This document shows, piece by piece, positions 22,440 through 26,128 of a stretch of 26,128 bases of DNA. The notes beneath the pieces were generated by a model, which was not told the origin of the DNA, did not search any database, and saw only the letters and a list, made by a program, of their open reading frames with translations. Source of the stretch: RGIG4708 sp045633845 (GTDB lineage: Bacteria; Bacillota; Clostridia; UMGS1810). Where the stretch lies: assembly GCA_045633845.1 (NCBI GenBank), contig JAZQZC010000051.1:1-26128 (forward strand), in the 5' to 3' direction. Every line of letters starts with the position of its first letter. Position 1 is the first letter of the stretch. The position numbers and the translations under genes are program-made.

Positions 22440-23552
22440 TCATTTCAGCACTTTAGCTATGCCCTCGGCAAGATACTTGCAGGCACCAAGTGCCTCGTCA
22501 AGAGTGTTGCCGTGAGTGCCTACCTCAAATATAAGCGAGCCTTTGGTTTTGTGCAGATTAAAGCGCTCTTTCCTTAAGTTAACCGGGCGCATAAAGCCAG
22601 GGTATTTGTTGTCAAGATAATTTTGTATTTTAAGAGCAAGGCTGAGGTTATGCTGCCAGGAAGGATTTTCAAGCCCCAATCCGTCTGAGCCGCACACAAT
22701 CATAACCTGGCTCACCTTTTCGCTTCCTATTTGCGCAGTAAATTTTACCTTTGTGCCGTCCTCATACTCCAGGGCATCACGATGTATATCAAAAACACAT
22801 TTTATTGTGGGATATTTTTTGAGATAGCTTTCTATAACCTCAAGAGTTTTTGCATATGAGCTGTTGTATGATGGATAATCGTTGAGTGTTTTGTCGTGAA
22901 TAACATTAAGCTTATGCTTTTTGAGCTCTTTTTCAAGCTCATCCCCCACTCGTACCACGTTGTAATTTAAATCTGTGCAGCGTGAATTATCCTTTGATGA
23001 ATAATTATATTTTTGCGATTGGGTATAGCTTTCGGTGCCGTGGGTGTGAACAATAAGTATTTCGGGATTTTTGCCCTTAAGCTCAACATCGAGGGGCATA
23101 TTGAGCAGTGCGTTTGCATCTACCGAATAGGTGGTTTCGTTTTTGATTGAAAGATTTTTGGAAACGTTTGTCTGCTCACTCAGCTTTACAACAGGCAGCT
23201 CAACCTCTTCAACTGCATCGGGAACAATTATGCTTGTCTGTATACTTTGCGTATTATCAACATTTGCAAAGTAAGGCAGCACCTTTAAATTATATATCTG
23301 CTCCCCCGGGTAAAACCCAAAAACACCATAAATTGTTTTTGACAATGAATTTGCAAAATCTACATTTTGAGCACCAAAAATTGGTACTGCAGAGTATATG
23401 GTTTTTGTATGCATCAGAATTTTGTCATATTTATAACAGGCTGCAACTGCAGAGCAAAAAACAACAAGCATAACAATTATTGCCATAACTATTGCAGCAA
23501 CAACTCTTTTGCCTATAACAAGTGCAGTAAAACTACTTTTTGTGCGTACCAT
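22440..23552 (-). CDS. spoIIP: Stage II sporulation protein P
   Basis: The 370-residue cell-wall hydrolase belongs to the SpoIIDMP engulfment machine, with amidase and endopeptidase activity on septal peptidoglycan. One N-terminal membrane anchor (about 17-38) is followed by a linker and the SpoIIP domain. That domain contains ILIVHTHGTESY, VFDIHRDALEYEDG and FEVGTHGNTLDEA, with the histidines and glutamates expected for metal binding. AAAGGAGC fixes the ATG at 23552, not the in-frame start 14 codons upstream. It lies 54 bases after gpr, the classical gpr-spoIIP order. Its stop codon is inside the composite palindrome. Confidence 0.95.
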   Translation of the reverse strand: MVRTKSSFTALVIGKRVVAAIVMAIIVMLVVFCSAVAACYKYDKILMHTKTIYSAVPIFGAQNVDFANSLSKTIYGVFGFYPGEQIYNLKVLPYFANVDNTQSIQTSIIVPDAVEEVELPVVKLSEQTNVSKNLSIKNETTYSVDANALLNMPLDVELKGKNPEILIVHTHGTESYTQSQKYNYSSKDNSRCTDLNYNVVRVGDELEKELKKHKLNVIHDKTLNDYPSYNSSYAKTLEVIESYLKKYPTIKCVFDIHRDALEYEDGTKVKFTAQIGSEKVSQVMIVCGSDGLGLENPSWQHNLSLALKIQNYLDNKYPGFMRPVNLRKERFNLHKTKGSLIFEVGTHGNTLDEALGACKYLAEGIAKVLK

Positions 23553-23606
23553 ATATAAAAGCTCCTTTGTACAAATATATGGCACTGCCTGCAAAACATT
23601 ACAATT

Positions 23607-24527
23607 TTACATATCAATAAAAACCGAATTTATACTGTCCGCTATTATATCTGACACATCATCTATAACAGAATCTATCTCGGTTGGCGTCACAATCAGG
23701 TTGCCCACATAAGGAGTCAAAACCTGCTTTATAAGAGCATACCTGTTTTCGTCCTCTAATTTTTTTACCGCCTTGTAAAGCTCAGAGCTTTCGCCGGTAT
23801 TTTCTTTTACTGCGTTGGTAAGAATGTCAATAGAATCGTTTGCAACTGTTGCAGCATCCACAACGGTTGGCACGCCTATAGCAATTACCGGCACGCCAAG
23901 AGTGTCTTTGGTTATTGCATTGCGGCTGTTACCTATACCAGAGCCTGGTATTATGCCTGTATCGCCTATCTGAATTGTAGTGGTTACCCTTTCCATACTG
24001 CGTGCTGCAAGGGCATCTATGGCGATTATAACATCTGGCTTTGTTTTTTGTACCACACTGTTTATTATCTCCCCTGTTTCTATCCCCGTAATGCCAAGCA
24101 CACCGGGGGCAATTGCGCTTACCGACACTATATTTTCGGTAATAAGCTTTTGCTCCTTTAGGTGCCGCGTTACAATAATACCATCTGTTACCTTTGGACC
24201 AAGAGCGTCGGGAGTTATGTTGCGGTTGCCGAGCCCTACCACAAGTATGTTGCTTTTGCCCTTGGTAAAGCGCGCAATATATTTTGCAAGCTCCTTTTGT
24301 ATTTTTTCAAATTCATCTGTTTCGCCGGTGCGAATTCCGGGGCATTCCACTGTAATATATGTGCCGCAGGGCTTGCCTATTTTTTGAGCGGCATCCTGTG
24401 TTTGCACCACAACCTCCGTTATACATATTCCATCAAGCTTATTTTCTGTTATGCTGCATCCGTCAATGGATTTTGCTCCCTGCATAAGCTGCTCGGCAGC
24501 TTCTATTGTTAAATCTGTTCTGTACAA
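23607..24527 (-). CDS. gpr: GPR germination endopeptidase
   Basis: The 306-residue aspartic-type peptidase (family A25) is made as a zymogen in the forespore and degrades SASPs when spores germinate. The N-terminus YRTDLTIEA fits the propeptide site region. VVGLGNRNITPDALGP (Asp107) and IIAIDALAARS (Asp171) correspond by spacing and context to the two catalytic aspartates of Bacillus GPR. Start: TTG at 24527; the only nearby ribosome site, CGGAG, lies in a hairpin arm nine bases upstream, and no ATG or GTG is available in frame. It forms a pair with spoIIP. Confidence 0.93.
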   Translation of the reverse strand: MYRTDLTIEAAEQLMQGAKSIDGCSITENKLDGICITEVVVQTQDAAQKIGKPCGTYITVECPGIRTGETDEFEKIQKELAKYIARFTKGKSNILVVGLGNRNITPDALGPKVTDGIIVTRHLKEQKLITENIVSVSAIAPGVLGITGIETGEIINSVVQKTKPDVIIAIDALAARSMERVTTTIQIGDTGIIPGSGIGNSRNAITKDTLGVPVIAIGVPTVVDAATVANDSIDILTNAVKENTGESSELYKAVKKLEDENRYALIKQVLTPYVGNLIVTPTEIDSVIDDVSDIIADSINSVFIDM

Positions 24528-24533
24528 AAAATC

Positions 24534-24558
24534 AACTCCGAAAATTTATTTCGGAGTT
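24534..24558 (-). terminator. araC terminator overlapping the gpr ribosome site
   Basis: On the minus strand AACTCCGAAA and TTTCGGAGTT pair over 10 bp with a 5-nt loop, followed by GATTTTTTG. It ends the AraC-type gene 15 bases after its stop. The 3' arm holds the GGAG used by gpr, and the T-run leads into its TTG start. Confidence 0.8.
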
Positions 24559-24573
24559 ATTATGTGTTAATAT

Positions 24574-25326
24574 TCAATTTAAATTCTTTTTATATTCGGT
24601 TGGTGAAACACCATATTGCTTTTTAAATGCCTTTGAAAAATTAAAGCTGTCTTTATATCCCGACATATTTGCACTCTGTTCAACACTGTAGCCAAATTCA
24701 AGAAAACGTTTTGCCGAATCCAGACGCTTGCCGATTAAATATTGTTGTATAGTTACATTATATTTAACTTTAAATACTCTGTTGAGATGCTTGCGCGTAA
24801 TTGCAAACTCATCTGCTATATCCTGAATTTTTATATCGTATGCATATTTTGAATCTATATATGCTTTGACTTTGGAGGCATAATCCTCTTTAGATTTGGT
24901 TACAAGCAATTTTGAATACAGTATAAAAAGCATACCCGCAACATATTCCTGTGCGTTTTTTTTCATTTCAAAGCATTTTAACATAGCTTTTATAAAATCT
25001 TCGCCCACGTAAAAAACATCAGAAAATTTGTCGAACTGTTTTGCCTGCAAGCCGTCAAAATGAATCCACATATAATGCCATGGGTCTGATTTGTCGGCAT
25101 AATAACTGCAAATTTCCCCCGGTCGCATCAAAAACGCATGTCCTTTTGTAACATTGTAGGTTTTGTCGGGCTTTTCAAGAACACCCTCGCCTTCAATTAC
25201 AAAATGAAGCATATATTCATTGATTTTATAGGATTCTACTCTATGTTCCGGTTCACATTTATGATTACCAATAACCAGAGGAACAAAATCTTTGTATTCA
25301 CGATTCATCAGATGAATATTCTTCAA
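24574..25326 (-). CDS. AraC-family transcription regulator
   Basis: The 250-residue DNA-binding protein has an N-terminal cupin-like sensor domain (about 20-100, with FVIEGEGVLEKPDK and GHAFLMRPGEICSYYADKSDPWHYMWIHFDG-type context) and a C-terminal double helix-turn-helix (about 150-248, ending SFNFSKAFKKQYGVSPTEYKKNLN-like). This layout is typical of sugar-responsive AraC regulators in gut Clostridia. TTG at 25326 is favoured because GAGGTG lies six bases upstream; a GTG at 25335 overlaps that site. It is divergent from the secreted gene at 25504, and 21-bp direct repeats lie between them, so that gene is its likely target. Confidence 0.88.
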   Translation of the reverse strand: MKNIHLMNREYKDFVPLVIGNHKCEPEHRVESYKINEYMLHFVIEGEGVLEKPDKTYNVTKGHAFLMRPGEICSYYADKSDPWHYMWIHFDGLQAKQFDKFSDVFYVGEDFIKAMLKCFEMKKNAQEYVAGMLFILYSKLLVTKSKEDYASKVKAYIDSKYAYDIKIQDIADEFAITRKHLNRVFKVKYNVTIQQYLIGKRLDSAKRFLEFGYSVEQSANMSGYKDSFNFSKAFKKQYGVSPTEYKKNLN

Positions 25327-25390
25327 AAAAATCACCTCAATCTTTCAATAATTGTACACAATTAATTTAAAATTGTCAACCAACTAAGAT

Positions 25391-25440
25391 ACATTTTTAC
25401 ATACTTTGGCGACATTTTTACATATTTTAGCGACATTTTG
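25391..25440. promoter_or_regulatory. Tandem 21-bp direct repeats, likely AraC-type operator
   Basis: ACATTTTTACATACTTTGGCG (25391-25411, 21 bases, key core ACATTTTTACATA) is repeated with two changes at 25412-25432, and ACATTTTG begins a third at 25433. The period is exactly 21 bp, two helical turns, and the array abuts the -35 box of the downstream gene. AraC proteins commonly bind direct repeats with this phasing. Confidence 0.7.
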
Positions 25441-25467
25441 ATATTTAAAAAAAAACATCAGTATGAT
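25438..25467 (+). promoter_or_regulatory. Promoter of the secreted-protein gene
   Basis: TTGATA (25438-25443), an 18-bp spacer containing a nine-A tract, and TATGAT (25462-25467). TATGATA is also the left arm of an inverted repeat with TATCATA (25478-25484), possibly a second operator. Confidence 0.6.
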
Positions 25468-25503
25468 AGAATTTAATTATCATACAATGAAAGGATGATT
25501 TAA

Positions 25504-26128
25504 ATGAAAAAGGTATTATCTTTGGTACTCTGTGTACTTATGATTTGCACATATGTACCTGCAATTTATGCAGACAGCGTACCTACAAAAGAAGATAATG
25601 TTATTTACTCACAGGATTTTTCAAACTTTACTTACACTACAGACACTGGAAACAATTATGACAAAGACTACGGCGGCAAATACGAAAACCTCCCCACTGT
25701 GTCAGACAACGTTTTAAACTTTAATGCAAGTGGCGACAGGTTTATTTACGCAGTAAACTCAAATACCGAACGCAATATGATAGCAGGCGGAGTTGTAAAA
25801 GTTGAAGCAACGTATACGCCCACGAATTATAGCGGTGGATGGGCAACATTTATGTCAACCAGAAACGCAAATGGAGCCGCGTATGCATATGAACTCAGAT
25901 GTAGCTGGGATGGAACAATCGAATTAAATGCATATAAAAAAGACGGAACCGCTGTTAAACACACAGATATACTTAATGGTAAAGTTGTAAATGACCAAAA
26001 ATACACATTTGCTGTATATATGGACCTTGACACAGGAAGACTTCAGGTGCAGGCGAACAGCAACAATGTACTTATTGGCGAGGAATTGTATATGTCACCA
26101 GTTTTATACACCAAGGACAGCACAAATG
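25504..26128 (+). CDS. Secreted protein of unknown function, 3' end outside window
   Basis: 208 codons are visible with no stop before the edge. Residues 1-23 are a signal peptide (MKKVLSLVLCVLMICTYVPA, cleavage near IYA-DS). The mature part is rich in Tyr, Asn, Thr and Gly with alternating hydrophobic residues (VIYSQDFSNFTY, GGVVKVEATYTP, TFAVYMDLDTGRLQVQA). This suggests a beta-sandwich of the concanavalin/laminin-G type often found at the front of large polysaccharide-degrading enzymes. No catalytic motif is visible in this part. AAAGGATG lies upstream of the ATG. Control by the divergent AraC gene is inferred from the direct repeats. Confidence 0.8.
   Translation, partial: MKKVLSLVLCVLMICTYVPAIYADSVPTKEDNVIYSQDFSNFTYTTDTGNNYDKDYGGKYENLPTVSDNVLNFNASGDRFIYAVNSNTERNMIAGGVVKVEATYTPTNYSGGWATFMSTRNANGAAYAYELRCSWDGTIELNAYKKDGTAVKHTDILNGKVVNDQKYTFAVYMDLDTGRLQVQANSNNVLIGEELYMSPVLYTKDSTN

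Larger units (their letters stand above)
22287..22445. repeat. Composite nested palindrome filling the uraA-spoIIP gap
   Basis: Outer arms of 15 bases (AAATGACAAACGGGG at 22287-22301 and CTCCGTTTGTCATTT at 22431-22445) pair with one G-T wobble. They enclose two complete hairpins of the same family, 22301-22351 and 22370-22428. The predicted shape is a three-way junction. The right outer arm includes the spoIIP stop codon. No U-run is present at either end. Confidence 0.85.

Overview
The window is AT-rich chromosomal DNA from an endospore-forming member of the Clostridia. Spore genes are spread across it: a gerABC-type germinant receptor operon, spoVT, a YlmC/YmxH-type PRC-barrel gene, the gpr-spoIIP pair and veg. 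A split B12-dependent methionine synthase and secreted or cytosolic carbohydrate-active proteins suggest an anaerobic, possibly gut, plant-polysaccharide user. The exact genus cannot be fixed from the sequence alone. I see no rRNA, tRNA, CRISPR array, prophage or intact insertion sequence.

Layout, left to right. 1-822 (-): truncated secreted DUF3089 alpha/beta hydrolase. 823-1584: gene-free stretch with a perfect hairpin and a helically phased heptamer array. 1585-4790 (+): proS, lspA and an RluD-type pseudouridine synthase. 4805-8596 (-): gerA-gerB-gerC plus a tiny hydrophobic protein. 8691-12234 (+): veg, yigZ, a class B PBP, rubrerythrin, ylmC-like and a YtxH-like gene. 12333-15998 (-): spoVT, metH and its separate activation-domain gene. 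16116-17600 (-): a GH127-like gene lying between a decayed copy of the pnp 3' end and the real pnp. 17791-20366 (-): pnp and rpsO. 20916-22277 (+): uracil permease. 22440-25326 (-): spoIIP, gpr and an AraC-type regulator (read from the right: araC, gpr, spoIIP). 25504-26128 (+): start of a secreted protein, cut by the window edge.

Genes that work together: GerA/B/C form the inner-membrane germinant receptor. GPR degrades SASPs at germination. SpoIIP is part of the engulfment machinery. SpoVT is a forespore regulator that in Bacillus tunes sigma-G genes, including germination genes. The activation-domain protein supplies the reactivation module that MetH lacks. The AraC regulator and its 21-bp direct repeats lie directly in front of the truncated secreted gene.

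The least ordinary signals are non-coding. First, a family of nested imperfect palindromes with seven copies or part-copies, at 3801, 20517-20745 and 22287-22445. Second, several neighbouring genes have Shine-Dalgarno or start codons built into hairpins, some of them terminator-like. Third, a glycosidase gene is bracketed by imperfect direct repeats of the pnp tail and its terminator.
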